This document shows positions 22,651 through 38,572 of a DNA stretch of 64,000 nt, one piece after another (the first letter of the stretch is position 1; every line of letters starts with the position of its first letter). The stretch comes from Axinella damicornis. Its lineage: Eukaryota > Porifera > Demospongiae > Axinellida > Axinellidae. A model generated the notes under the pieces. The model was not told where the DNA came from. It worked only from the letters and a program-made list of their open reading frames with translations, and did no database searches. A program made the translations under genes and the position numbers. The stretch covers positions 10,560,899-10,624,898 of the forward strand of contig OZ007517.1 of NCBI GenBank assembly GCA_963931865.1, written 5' to 3'.

Positions 22651-23294
22651 CGTACGGTCCCACTCTGGTGGAATGGAGTCTTGCGTGTACTCCTCCTCGT
22701 TCCTCACACCCTTTAACTTCACACTCCTCCTCAGCCGCTGGCCTCCTGCAGACAAGAGAAGCACCAAAACCACCATGACCCACTAACGCTGATCCATGGC
22801 TTACCAGGCCCTAAGGTAGGACAGCCACTGGCTGATGAGACAGTCCTACAAATTTATCTATCTATCTTCTGAACGGAGGGAGGGGTCCTTCTGTTCTGAG
22901 GGCTAGCTGCAGGCTATGTACCTCTCACTGCCCTCTCAAAGTACTGGTTGCCGCTGAGATCTGTGCCCACCAAACGCGCCCGAGATCCCACTCTGAACAG
23001 AGATTTCAGCCAAGACATTATTTTGGGGTACTCCTATGGGAACGAGGCTGGGTTTAGTCTCGGTATGGGACTAACTACCAATTGCTCATGAAAATGGATG
23101 AAGCATGATGGCAGGTATAACTCGCTCCATGCACGATGTCGATCATAGAGCTGTATTGATCTATGACATGGTGTTCACTGTTCAGTGAATGTCTGTTTTT
23201 CTTCATCAAAGATCATGCACTAGACTCATTGCAAATGGATATCATGCAGCTGAAGTTTCAGTGGAGATGCATGTGCTAGCACAGCCTCAGAGGT

Positions 23295-25700
23295 ATGGAA
23301 GACTCCGTGGGTAATGGTGACGTGGCCGGCTGGGGAGGGCTCCCTGTGAACCATGTCTTGAAGAAGCAACTCTCCGATGTGAGAATGAATCTCTGGGTGT
23401 ACCTCCTGGTTGCTTCTCGCAAGGTGAAGTTGTGGACGGTGTTCTACGTCTTCCTCTGCCTGGCCCTGATCCTGGTGGTCTACTTGTCCCTGAGAGTCAG
23501 CAATCTGAATGCTCATGATAAACTAGTACATGCTTCACGTGAGGTGGTGCACAGGCAGTCCGCAGTTCCCAATCTCTCAAGAAGAGATCGTCACATGAAT
23601 GGCAGAATACAGAAAGTTCAGATGGACACTGTCAATGCCAGTGTTGCTCTCGACAAGTACGCCAATACGACTGTTCGTTCCCGTCGTAATTACTCGTCTC
23701 CGTATCCCTATTCATGGAGGTCGTTTTCTCCCGGCACTTCGAACTCTTTCTCTCTAATTATCCTCACCTTTAACAGGACAGACATTCTCTTCCGGGTGCT
23801 GAACCATTACTGTTCAATGGCTCACCTGGAGAGGGTCATCGTGGTGTGGAACAACTTAGACCAGAGACCCCCGGTCAAGAAGTGGGAGGAGCTGGGGCCA
23901 CACCCTGTTCCTGTTAGGTTCATTGTTCAGAAGAGGAACAAGCTGAGGAATAGATTGCAACCATTCCCCGAGATCCAAAGTCCAGGTACATCACTTGTGC
24001 TTTGTGAAAATACATAGAATACAGCTTGTGTGATGCTGTGGGTTGGGCCGGGGGTCAATCCCTTAGCTGAATCTATGATATCAGCTACATGTCAGTGTTA
24101 AGGTACAATGTCCAGAGTGCCTGATGGCATAACCACTCCTGATAAGGTACTAGGTGTAGCCTGTTTCCCAGACTGACGGGGTGTGGTTTGTTCCTACGTA
24201 CAGCTGTTCTTCTGATGGACGATGACCTCCTCATTGCAGCTCAGGATGTACAGTTTGCATTCCGAGTCTGGAAGGTTGGTATGGAACCAGTGCATTCCAC
24301 TAGTGGCACTGCATACAGCTACTAGAGATTACTAGAAACTACTAGAGATTACTAGAAATTACTAGAGATTACTAGAGTTTACTAGAGATTACTAGAGAGT
24401 ACTATCAATGCTGACCTACTGAACCACCCTCAGCTAACAAGTACTCTGTGTCTGCTAATTAAATGTTGTGGGTCAAAATCGTCTCCCAGAAACTTACAGA
24501 ATAGCAATATCGCCCATCCTGAAGACAGTCTGTTGAGCACAGTGGATACTAACTTATTTACTACACTGTCCATTTGTTTTCCCAGCAATTTCCACGTCTG
24601 ATCGTGGGATTCTTCCCGAGGAAACACGTGAGATCTGCCAACGGAATTTATTCTTACGGCAGTGATGAAATGGAGTCTCAGACCGAGTTAGGGAGTCAGA
24701 CGTACTCCATGGTGCTGACCGGAGCCGCTTTCATTCACTTGAATTATCTGAAGATGTTCAATAGCACAAGTGTGGTGCCCCGGGCCGTCCACAGGTTGAT
24801 CGATGAGAAGCACAACTGTGAGGATCTGGCGGTGAACGTGCTGGTGGGGGACTACCTGGAGAGGGTGGACATGGCCCAGTGTCCTGGCCTGTTCGTGAAA
24901 CCAACCAAGTACATCAACCTGGAGAAAGAAACCGGTCAGTGCCTGCCTTCACTCTCTCCACTCGCCGTCATTTCAGTCGTGTTGGAGTAGTCCTAACCTA
25001 GCCTTGTTCCCAGGCCCACACAGTTTTCGGTTGTACTGCATGGCCTTTTGGTCGAGTGCGATTTTTGCCAAAAGTGTGACCAATATTTTTAGGACATCAG
25101 TTGAAGGTTCTTTTCATGCTGATCACAATGGTGCAAATCCCAGCCTCGTATTTCAGCATAGTACTTAGCTGGCTACTCTGTATATCTATATCTAAAGAAA
25201 GACATGCTCTATATATCCCTAGACAACAACAGCTGATCCAACATGCAACTTTACTGTACGTACTTATCGGCAAACAGTTTGGTTACCTCTATCCACGCCC
25301 ATTCAGTCATGGCTCTTTAGCGACCGCTTGCCCAGACCGAGAAAAAAACCTTCATTAGCCAGAGAAATTCCCCATAGCACCAGGCCCAGACATTTTTACC
25401 CTCGAGTGAACTGCCACCACGTACCTCCCCGTCCCACTCATTCCTCCCCCTGTCCCACCGTTCTGTTCATGCAGAATAAGTCTGATGGTGGATTTTGAAG
25501 TCATTTACCAAGTACGTTTTTCCCTGTGTTGGTATGTCCCTTCCTCCTCCCATACAGGGACTGGCTATCGAGGCATGTGGCACGACCCTGACCACCTGGC
25601 GGAACGGTCACACTGCCTGAACCGTCTGGCCAGGATCTACAATGGCTCTCTCCCCCTCCAGTACTCGGACATTGTGACAATACCACTTCACAGGACATGA
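23295..25700 (+). CDS. Exostosin-like GT64 glycosyltransferase, type II membrane protein (EXTL2-like, 417 aa)
   Basis: Exons 23295-23985, 24204-24274, 24586-24934 and 25558-25700 join in phase to 418 codons. After a cytoplasmic N terminus there is one membrane segment (aa 47-66), as expected for a type II Golgi enzyme, then a stem, then a GT64 domain from about aa 151 (SFSLIILTFNRTD, then VIVVWNN). The metal and nucleotide-sugar binding DxD motif is MDDD at aa 235-238, in the short second exon. YSMVLTGAAF and NCEDLAVN, typical of the C-terminal half of exostosin catalytic domains, are in exon 3. Family members transfer GlcNAc or GalNAc in heparan sulfate synthesis. The lack of an N-terminal GT47 exostosin domain points to the EXTL2 type rather than EXT1/EXT2/EXTL3. 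Several NxS/T sites lie in the stem. Confidence 0.85.
25003..25160 (+). mobile_element. Fragment of the dispersed 0.75 kb inverted-repeat element
   Basis: It begins with the foldback end TAGCCTTGTTCCCAGGCC. It then shares TTGGTCGAGTGCGATTTTTG and GCTGATCACAATGG with the two fuller copies at 36555-37295 and 54370-55262. It lies in intron 3 of the GT64 gene. Confidence 0.6.
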
Positions 25701-26316
25701 CAGCACTTTTTACTAGCAGAATTTTAAACATTATTTATTGTTCTGAATCACAAGGTGAATGCAGTCCTTCACTGCTTCACAAACCACAGCTGTTCATGAG
25801 TGAATCATATCACAGCTGTTCATGAGTGAATCATATCACAGCTGTTCATGAGTGAATCATATCACAGAGTGCCACACACATGACTATTATATATAGCTCT
25901 TTATGTGCAAGTACACGAACAGAGCTAAGTTGGTTTCACATGCGTATTCGTAGTGGTTGAAGCGTGCCTCTGGGTTTTTACATGCCACCCTATACCAACG
26001 CTATTCTGGCATGCATTGAGAGAGTAACACAGCTGCTCAAAACACCACTAGGTGGGTTTACCATTTGAGGCTCTATAACTGAAATCACCTGTATACTAGT
26101 AACTCTATGCACAAGCTGGAGTCAAATCCCTGCACTATAATTATTCCACTACATATAAATATGTGATTTCTTGTTCATGTGAATCACAGCTGAGAGACCT
26201 GCAGAGATGCAGAGAGAGTGGTTTGTTAACAGACGTCCCAGAAACGGCCCAGGGCATTTATCTGATCTTGTCGCTGAAGAGGTACATCACTGATGCTGTA
26301 GCATAAACTCAGGTGT
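25701..26316. other. Convergent intergenic region between GT64 and CTH genes
   Basis: Both stop codons face this 616 bp stretch, so it holds two 3' UTRs. It contains a 26 bp direct repeat in three copies at 25785-25866 (CACAGCTGTTCATGAGTGAA plus TCATAT). No other gene is visible. Confidence 0.65.
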
Positions 26317-30045
<3,729 letters not shown>

Positions 30046-30180
30046 AGCTCGATCTCTATCTCACCCTATCTCGTGCCTTGTTAGAGCCACGCCCACCCAC
30101 ATAACGCCCACTTGACCTTTGACCCTAAATAACCGCAAGCTGCGTATGCATGAGCGCTCGAGCGACCACCGTTTCCAGAG
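30046..30180. promoter_or_regulatory. Bidirectional promoter region between CTH and LTN1
   Basis: Only 135 bp separate the two divergent ATGs. The stretch contains GC/GT-box-like ACGCCC motifs (30089-30094 and 30104-30109) and TGACCTTTGACCC at 30113-30125. The latter is a DR1 arrangement (two AGGTCA-type half-sites spaced by one base) such as HNF4 and RXR-type nuclear receptors bind. A CTCGAGCG near 30157 is CpG-rich. No TATA box is evident. Confidence 0.6.
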
Positions 30181-33100
30181 ATGCCGAAGAGAGGGAAGAA
30201 AGGGATTGACCAGCGAGTGAAGGGAAATGTCAAGGTTGGTGATGGGATGGTAGAGGTTTTGTCAACACCGTCTGTTCCTAGAGAGTATAGGCGTATTAAA
30301 CGTGGTTGCTTGCGTAGGAGGGTGCACCTGTGCATCAGTATTTTATGACATGGTACATTGGTGTGTATACCGATCATACATCGTGTCTACCGTAAATGCA
30401 TAGCAGTACTCTACACGTATGTACAGTGATACTAGCTATGGTGAGGTACCGTCCCCATGACCAGAGACGTACCAGAGTAATGACCCCCCACAAGTTGCAA
30501 AGGAATCCCGTTGCCATGGCAATGGCTACGAACAATAGAATATTGTACCCACAGGAGCTTCGGCAGCTTAAGGTCTAGCCTTGTTCCCAGGTGCTTGGTA
30601 ATCGAGCGCCTGGGAATGAGGCCACTTAAAGTCAGGCAAATTGAATTCATTGTTTCTCGTCAGCCACTTCTTCAATTTGGGTGTGGGCGGCCTCGTATTC
30701 ATTGCGCTCTTACAGCGATGAATATGTGCGTTGAACCATCGTGCGGCTATAAAAGGGGGTGTGTCTGTGTCTCATTTCTGAAGCCATAATAACAGTAAAA
30801 GCGATGATGCGGGCACTGATGAGAAGCAAGCTGTCAACTTTACTTGGCCGAAGCTCCTACTACCTGAGATAGTACCATGTATCATTCATTGGTGGTGCAA
30901 CTCTCTGATAGAGCAAGCTCACCCTCGGAATGATGCCTCAGGTCTCCCTCTCATCTTGTGGATGTATCAGCAGACTCTGATTGCATCCACCGCTCGTGCC
31001 TAGACCTGTATAGCCTTGTTGGTAGGGGACTGGCTTATGGCTTCTCGCTTTTGACGCACTGCTAAAGATGGTCGAAGCAAGCAACGTAAGACCAAAGTGC
31101 TCGTAACTCCACCATCAATGTGAGTTTCTGTACATTGCTATATGATTGGATCAGTTCTCGACGGCGATCATGACAGAATTTTCATTCGTCTTGTCTGTGT
31201 TTGATTGCATCTACACGGAGCAATTTTCCCCCTACCAGGAGTGTGGTTGTGGATAGTTTGCTTGTAAATGATAGGAGTTACAACTTTATCATGTTTAAAT
31301 CATTTCTGTCCCTCTGCAAGACTGCCAGCAGTGGCCGCATGGCTGAGTTCCTGGGCGGGGACGGAGGGGGAGTCATTGGATTTGGGGCGGTGTCGGGGCA
31401 CACGGTGGGAGGATGGGGGGAGGTGGAGGAGGGCACTGGAGATGAGGTGCACCACGGATTAGGAACAGAGTTCCAGGTGGTACTGAAACAGCTCGGGAAG
31501 AGAGACAGCACCACCAAACTTAAGGTTGATGTGTTGTCACCATGACTGGAGATTACTAGAGATTACTGAAGATTACAAGAGTTTACTAGAAATGTATTCA
31601 TGGAATTCTGTTCATTGATTAACCCTTGCATGGTGCTACCGGTAATGGCTACTCTGGTTAGCACCCACAGGAACTTGGTTCAGAACCTCTTGCCTGCCCC
31701 TTGAGCCAAAGGATTGACTTCCCTTGTTTGCAGCTTATTGTATCTTTGTACCAGGCGCGTCCTCTTTCCTCTTTCCTCTCGAGTCACTGGTGGTCAGTGA
31801 TTTGGTTGCTGTTGTTGTTGAAGTTTCTGCTTGACTTCCGATGTGGATCTTGAAGTGGAGAGCTCCACCCACTAGCTAGTCTCCTCACTGTATGGCTCAA
31901 AATTCTGCTATCATCCATGTACAAAATATCCTTACCCAAATCGATTTATTGCTATGGTATTTGAATATAGAGCCGTCAAGTTCAGTTTTCCCTCCCTCCC
32001 TCCCTCCCTCTCTCCCTCTCTCCCTCTCCCTCTTCCACTCCCTCTCCCTCTCCCTCCCTCCCTCCCTCCCTCCCTCCCTCCCTCCCTCCCTCCCTCCCTC
32101 CCTCCCTCCCTCCCTCCCTCCCTCCCTCTCTCCCTCTCCCTCTTCCACTCTTTCTCCCTCTCCCTCCCTCCCTCCCTCCCTCTCTCCCTCTCCCTCTTCC
32201 ACTCTTTCTCCCTCTCCCTCCCTCCCTCCCTCTCTCCCTCCCTCCCCCCCTCTCTCTCTCTCTCAGGCACTGCAAGAGTTTGCCTCCCTCTGTCAGAGAG
32301 AGCCACAGGACTCGGTCGTATCTGTGTTGACTCTCTGGACAGTCATGTACAAGAAGCTCAGCATGGTAGGTTCAGGAGGGTATTGAATCCATAAATCAGT
32401 ATACTTGACGTCATCAGTAAAAGTCTGTAAAAGTCTGTATTCTTTCAGTAAAATCATTGAATATTGTCCACTGTAGGTAGACTTAAAACCGAACCTACCG
32501 TAATCCCAGTCACGTAAAGGAGTCTCTTAAAATTCAAATAGTCTAATTGCAGCTGCTTCCTGCTTGGGTATAATGTTGCAGCTGCTATTGTGGGGGCTGC
32601 ACATCAGCCAACAGAAACCAGTCATAGGGTGTTACACTGGCTGTCGCTCTGAGGGTGTCAATCCCTTCCTCCTGGCCTGGTGGATGTCCCTCCTCCTCCC
32701 ACTCAGGGAGCAAGGCTAAACAACCGTGGTGTTTACACCCCACACGGTGGGTAGACTGTTCATGGGTGCACTTCCTGTGCCCAGTGACTCCTAACCAGAT
32801 CAAGCGCCTATCATCTCCCACCAGCCTGTCTTGAGGTACGAAAAATGAGCAGATAGCTGTCCTGTCACCATGCAATCAGAGGGTTTGTTTGTTAAACTTG
32901 AACTGGTTACCTGTACACACACTAGCAGACTTCAAAGGTATCTCACATGTTTCAATGGTGTCACCATTCTGAAACTTTGATCTGCTATTCCGGATTCTCA
33001 CCAGTACATAGCGTTCCCAAAGGTATTCCGAAATATCTGCCCAAGTCTACTGCATACATTGGAGATTTTCTCTCCTCCCCTCCTCCTCCTCCCCTCCCTC

Positions 33101-36100
33101 CTCCTCCCCCTCCCTCCTCCTCCCCTCCCTCCTCCCCTCCCTCCTCCCCTCCCTCCTCCTCCCCTTCCTCCTCCCCTCCCTCCTCCTCCCCTCCCTCCTC
33201 CCCTCCCTCCTCCTCCCCTCCCTCCTCCCCTCCCTCCTCCTCCCCTCCCTCCTCCTCCCCTCCCTCCTCCTCCCCTCCTCCTCCTCCCTCCCCCCTCCCC
33301 TCCCTCCTCCCCTCCCCCATCCTCCCCTCCCTCCTCCTCCCCTCCCTCCTCCCCTCCCCCTCCTCCCCTCCCCCCTCCTCCCCTCCCCCCTCCTCCCCTC
33401 CCCCTCCTCCCCTCCCCCCTCCTCCCCTCCCTCCTCCTTCCCTCCCTCCTCCTCCTTGTATTCCACACTATGCTGTTGCTCAAGTTACTTTGTTTGGGAA
33501 TGTGTAGCTATACCCTTACACTGCTCATGTTCCTAGGCGTGAATATCAAGATTGATTGATACTCTTTGGTATCCTTGTTACCGGATGTTGCAAGAACACA
33601 GAACCTGTTTGTAAACATGGTGTTGTTAGAGTGAATCAAGCACTGTTGTGTGAGCTAACATCAGCTGAAGTGTATTCAAGTGTCTCCGTACACGCACACG
33701 CGACCGCAGGACAACGACAACAGAGTGCGGGAGGCGAGCCATAAAGCTCTCCAATCCTGTGTAGATAAAGTGAAGAATGCGCTCGGGCCTCACTTGAAGA
33801 GCATCATTGGCTGCTGGGTGTCCGGGATGTGCGACCCTCATGGGCCTGCTGCCTCTGCTGCACAGAGTGCCTTCGCGGCTGCCTTCCCCATTGACAAACA
33901 GAGGAGTGTCTTCAAGTTTGGATTCAAGGCCATCTTCACTGTAAGCTAGGCCATCTTCACTGTAAGCTAGGCCATCTTCACTGTAAGCTAGGCCATCTTC
34001 ACTGTAAGCTAGGCCATCTTCACTGTAAGCTAGGCCATCTTTACTGTAAGCTAGGCCATCTTCACTGTAAGCTAGGCCGTCTTCACTGTAAGCTAGGCCA
34101 TCTTCACTGTAAGCTAGGTCATCTTCACTGTAAGCTAGGCCATCTTCACTGTAAGCTAGGCCATCTTCACTGTAAGCTAGGTCATCTTCACTGTAAGCTA
34201 GGCCATCTTCACTGTAAGCTAGGCCATCTTTACTGTAAGCTAACACCACAGTTTGTCTCTGTCAGTTGGTATTCAACTTGTGCCTTGACAGGGTGATTAA
34301 CTGTGCCCTGAACTGAATGCATTGCACTATAGGGCGTGGGTGGATTATTGCTAAATCTTGCCAGTTGCATTCACCCAATAATTGTATCTCCTTTCGCCAG
34401 CACGCTGAAGACATGATCCTGAAAGAAACACCGGACACCTTCAGTGACCCGAAGTAAGCAGACCATTGCACAACCTCGGTGTCATATGTTCACAGCTGTG
34501 GCCACACCCCCTGTGATTTCTGTTTGTGTACCCGAGGTAGGTAGCTAGCCAAGCACAACTCTCCTCCCTCCCCCTTCCTCTCTCTCCCAGAGTGGTTCCT
34601 TCGGATGAGAGGCTCCGCCGCTACGAGCGGGCGCTGCTGATGTCTGTCTACAGTCTCCATCTCTCCCTCCAGCAGCTGGCGGCCGAGCACCTCCAGGAGA
34701 GCAGGGGCGCATGGGAGCCACTGCTGAGCGAGAAGAGGCTGTGGAAACTGACCCGACACCAGAACCCCTTTGTAAGCCACACTACAGTGCAGGAGGGGAG
34801 AGGAGCAGGGGGGAGGAGTGGGAGGGGGGAGGTCTGTATAGCCTAGCCTCGTTCCCCGGCTCCCCCTGCACACGCAGGGATTAAAGGTACCTTTTGTCGC
34901 TGCACACGCACAGGAGAGCCTGGGAATGAGACTATGTATAGCCTCTGTGTGTGGCAACTAATGGACACAGGAAATGCCATTGCCATAGCAACAGACAAAA
35001 CAAATGTTCATGAGAAGGAGCTGTTAGTGACCTAGCTCCTCTCTCCAGGTAAGGGCAGCTGCACTCAGCCTTGTGTCCACAGTGTGCAAGCGAATGCCAG
35101 AGGTCGTGCAGTCCAATGCCAAGCAGTTCTGTTCCACCGTCCTCGGCTCTCTTGGGGAGAGTGAACCAGTCGTCATTGGCCCGCTATGGGAGGCCGCTCT
35201 GCTGGTGGTCACACACAATGAGGTGAGGAGGCTTAAAGGCCAAAGTGCAAAGTTCATAGTTCATAGCATAATAGCCAAGAGTGGACACATGAAATCTGAA
35301 GTGTGACTTGTGTACATGGTAGCATTGTGATGTTGCCATAACAACAAGTTGAGTCTGTACTGCAATCTGATTGGAGCAGCCAGATTTCAGCCCCCGGAAG
35401 TCAACGGTTTGACCCCAATCTTACCATGCTCTTTGCTTACGCAACTGGTACCACTTTCGCCACTTTCCTCCAGTGGTCAGAGTGGGGTAGAGAGGCTGAT
35501 GGAGGACTATCGGTTCAGCGGATTGCACTTCTGTTTGAACATTTGTGGATTCCGTGACCATGCTGAAAGTTAGCGGCAAGAACTTCCTGTGGGTGTAGCT
35601 TCACGGGAACGACGTGGCCCGGAACACGCTGGAGTCCAGAAGTTACGGGCACTTTGCGTGAGCGTCATACTTGCAGAACACAGCTAGTTTCCGCAAAAAT
35701 CTACAGAATACGCAAATTTTCAAACGGAAGTGCAATCCACTGTATATGAGTTTTATCTACTCTGTTATGCCCCTCTACACTCAGTCCTGGAGCAGGCACG
35801 TGAACGTCCAGAAGGCCCTGCTCCCAGGGTTGTGGTCCCTGTTGGCAGCAGGGGGATACGGCTCGGCCAAGGTGGCCTACCCATGCCTCCTGCCCCTCCT
35901 CAGCAAACTGGTCGAACAGGTATGTACGTCCTGCTAGTTGAGTAGAACCCACTGTAGCCTCATTCCCAGGCAGCCTGGGAACGAGGCTAAACCCATCCAC
36001 GAATGTCTCACACCCGTAGTCCCTCTTGATGTGTGCATGTCTGTTCTATTCTCCGCGTTGCAGGTTTTTGCTTCAGATGTCAATTTTGCCATGTCTTTTC

Positions 36101-37326
36101 TGGATCGGCTGAAAAGCGGGTACACATTGCACACTCACAATATCTTAACCCTGTGCGATAAGACACAATGCACGGGATATCTTTGTCCAGCCTGCAAGCA
36201 GACCGCGTCCGCAGCTCCCGTGCCGAGTGTGAGGTTGTGATGCAGACGTACACCGAGTGCTTTTTGCACCTCCTGGTTCACATGGACCCGAGCGAGTCCG
36301 ACAGAGACGCCTTCTACCAGGACCTGCTGAGCAGGGTTAGTCAGCATGATCGCTACTACTGTCACTGTTGTAGGCTGTTGTATTTCTCCTCTGTCCATCT
36401 GTCTGTCAGCGTCTGTTCATCTATCTATCTATCTTTCTACCTATCTATCCATCTATCTATGGGAGTGTACGTGGATGGTTTATCTGTAGGAGTGTAGATG
36501 GTTTTAGTAGTTCCGTCTGTTTGTCTTTCTACCTATCTATCTATCCGTCTAGCTAGTATGTTCACGTGCCAAAATTGGCACATTTTGGAAACCATTTTAT
36601 ACCAATTATGGCACATTTTGACATGCCACTTTTGGCCTAAATTCCCAGAAACAGCACTCCTGTTCCATAGGTGACTAAAGTGCCATTTCCGTCAAAAATG
36701 GACCAATGAACCAAAATTGGTATTGGGAATAGACTTGGAAGAGAATGTTGCACTAGGTGAATGAGATATGAAGCTGGGAATTGTGCCATTGTGGTCAGCA
36801 TAAAAAGAGCTTTCAAATGATGTCCTTAAAATGATTTTTAATGTCGGTCACATTTTTGTCAAAAATCGCAGTCGACCAAAGGCTATAATCCATGGTTTTT
36901 CATGATATCGGGTCAAAATTCAACCTACCACAAAATGTGCATCATTGGAATGCTCCATTCATGCTGATCACAATGGTGCAAATCCCAGCTTCGTATCTCC
37001 TTCCTAGCCCAAGATACCGAGCATATTAGTCTGCTATAACCTGCATGCGTAGCCTCGTTCCTAGTCTTTGTGTATACCGGTACACCACCAGTTTTACAGT
37101 GTTTTTGCAGACTGGAATGGCTACCCAGGATCCCTCCGCTACAACAGGTGGCAGTGTACATATAGCAAACAAGACAAGACTTTGTTTTGCTGGCTTCACT
37201 GTATATCCTTGGAGTGCTGTCGCTCACCAGGAGTGCTGATTCTGCCAAGTCAAAAATTAATGTGCCATAATTTGGTTTCCAAATTGTGGCAGTTAACATA
37301 CCTGATTTATCTATCTATCCATCTAT

Positions 37327-37368
<42 letters not shown>

Positions 37369-38535
37369 GTCTATCTGTCTGTCTGTCTTTCTGTCTCTCC
37401 CAGGTGGTGGACTTGATGGAGTATAGTCTCTGCCAGTGCCCTGGTGTGCAGTGTGAGGTGCTCTACAGTGCAATACCCAGGATGATCGATGGGCTGCTTC
37501 AGGCAAGGGCACAGAGCATGCTGCTGGAACCCCACATCACCCACCTCCAGGGGCAGATCACCGAGAGAGTGTCCCAGCTGGTTGTGACCTCACCGGACAG
37601 CAAGGTAGCCCATCAGGAAGGAGGTGTGTCACTTCCTGTATTCTAGTTAGTTATTAGTAGTCAAGGTACAATGCCTAGTGGAGGCTGCAGCAGACAGCAA
37701 GGCCCCTCATGTATCACTGCTTGGTGTGCAATACAGGGTTAAACCGTTATATAACTTCCTGTTTACTGGTTAGTTATTAGGTTGCCAAGGTACTCTACCA
37801 TGTATACTTGATCGTTCAGGTGAGCTTCACGAGGCTAGGGGAGCTGTTCGAGTGGGTGCACAGTCCTCCCAAAAGAACTTCTCTCGAGAAGAAATCAGTT
37901 GCATTCTCAGACTCAAGTCCCAAGGTGGAGGCGAACCAGTGCGTGGTGGAGGAGTGTGAGGACTCCAGTGAGCATGTTGTGACCTTCATGTGGCCTGCTC
38001 TGTGCTCAGTCTGTGCTAAGAACATCGCCGAGGTCTTCCTCTCCGCTGCCGAGAGTCACAGCTCACTGCTACTCAGTCTGCTCCACACCTATGGGGATAA
38101 TAAGTCTCTTGTGAAGTCGGTCTACAGCTCTCTGGAAGTGAATCACCCTGGCGTGCTGCCACCAGGCAGGACTGCCAGCAGTGATGAGCACAAGCTCCTG
38201 GTCATCTGTGCCACGCTGTCAAAGGCTTTGAACTCCGAGGGCCTGTTGTCGAAGAGTCTTCTGACAGGGAATGTGACTGAGTGTATTATACTCCTGCTGT
38301 ACTGTGGGCTAGTGGACGGTGACTCAGCGGCCATGTTTTTGAACGAACTGGTGAAGGTGAGTCCGTACAGCAATCATGTGTATATCGTGTTTCAGGCCAT
38401 CCTTCTCCCACAGCAATGCCCGCCGCTATTGCCCCTTGTCCTGTTGAAGGTAAGCAGTGTAGAGCTCTAAACACAATTTGTTTCTTGCCTGCTACCTTCC
38501 GTCTATCTACTGAATCTTATCTATCTTTCTATCTG

Positions 38536-38572
<37 letters not shown>

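Larger units (their letters stand above)
18803..23294. other. Intergenic region between TDRD7-like and GT64 genes
   Basis: No exon that I can support lies in these 4.5 kb. It contains the presumed 3' UTR of the TDRD7-like gene, a SINE-like block (19368-19660), a duplicated 63 bp block (19722-19850), a large minisatellite (20266-21405) and foldback elements near 20004-20048, 21865-21907 and 22537-22650. The rest, including 21405-21865 and 22660-23290, shows nothing I recognise apart from presumed promoter sequence before 23295. Confidence 0.6.

Noticed and set aside
23295..25700. Full exostosin EXT1/EXT2
   Set aside because: There is only the GT64 half and no GT47 domain or room for one between the membrane segment and aa 150.
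33626..34249. Minus-strand 207-codon ORF of YSEDGLA repeats
   Set aside because: It is the complement of the 21 bp donor array plus the antisense of LTN1 exon 4.
36925..37299. Minus-strand 124-codon ORF in the LTN1 intron
   Set aside because: It lies in the dispersed non-autonomous element and is not open in the related copy at 54.4-55.3 kb.
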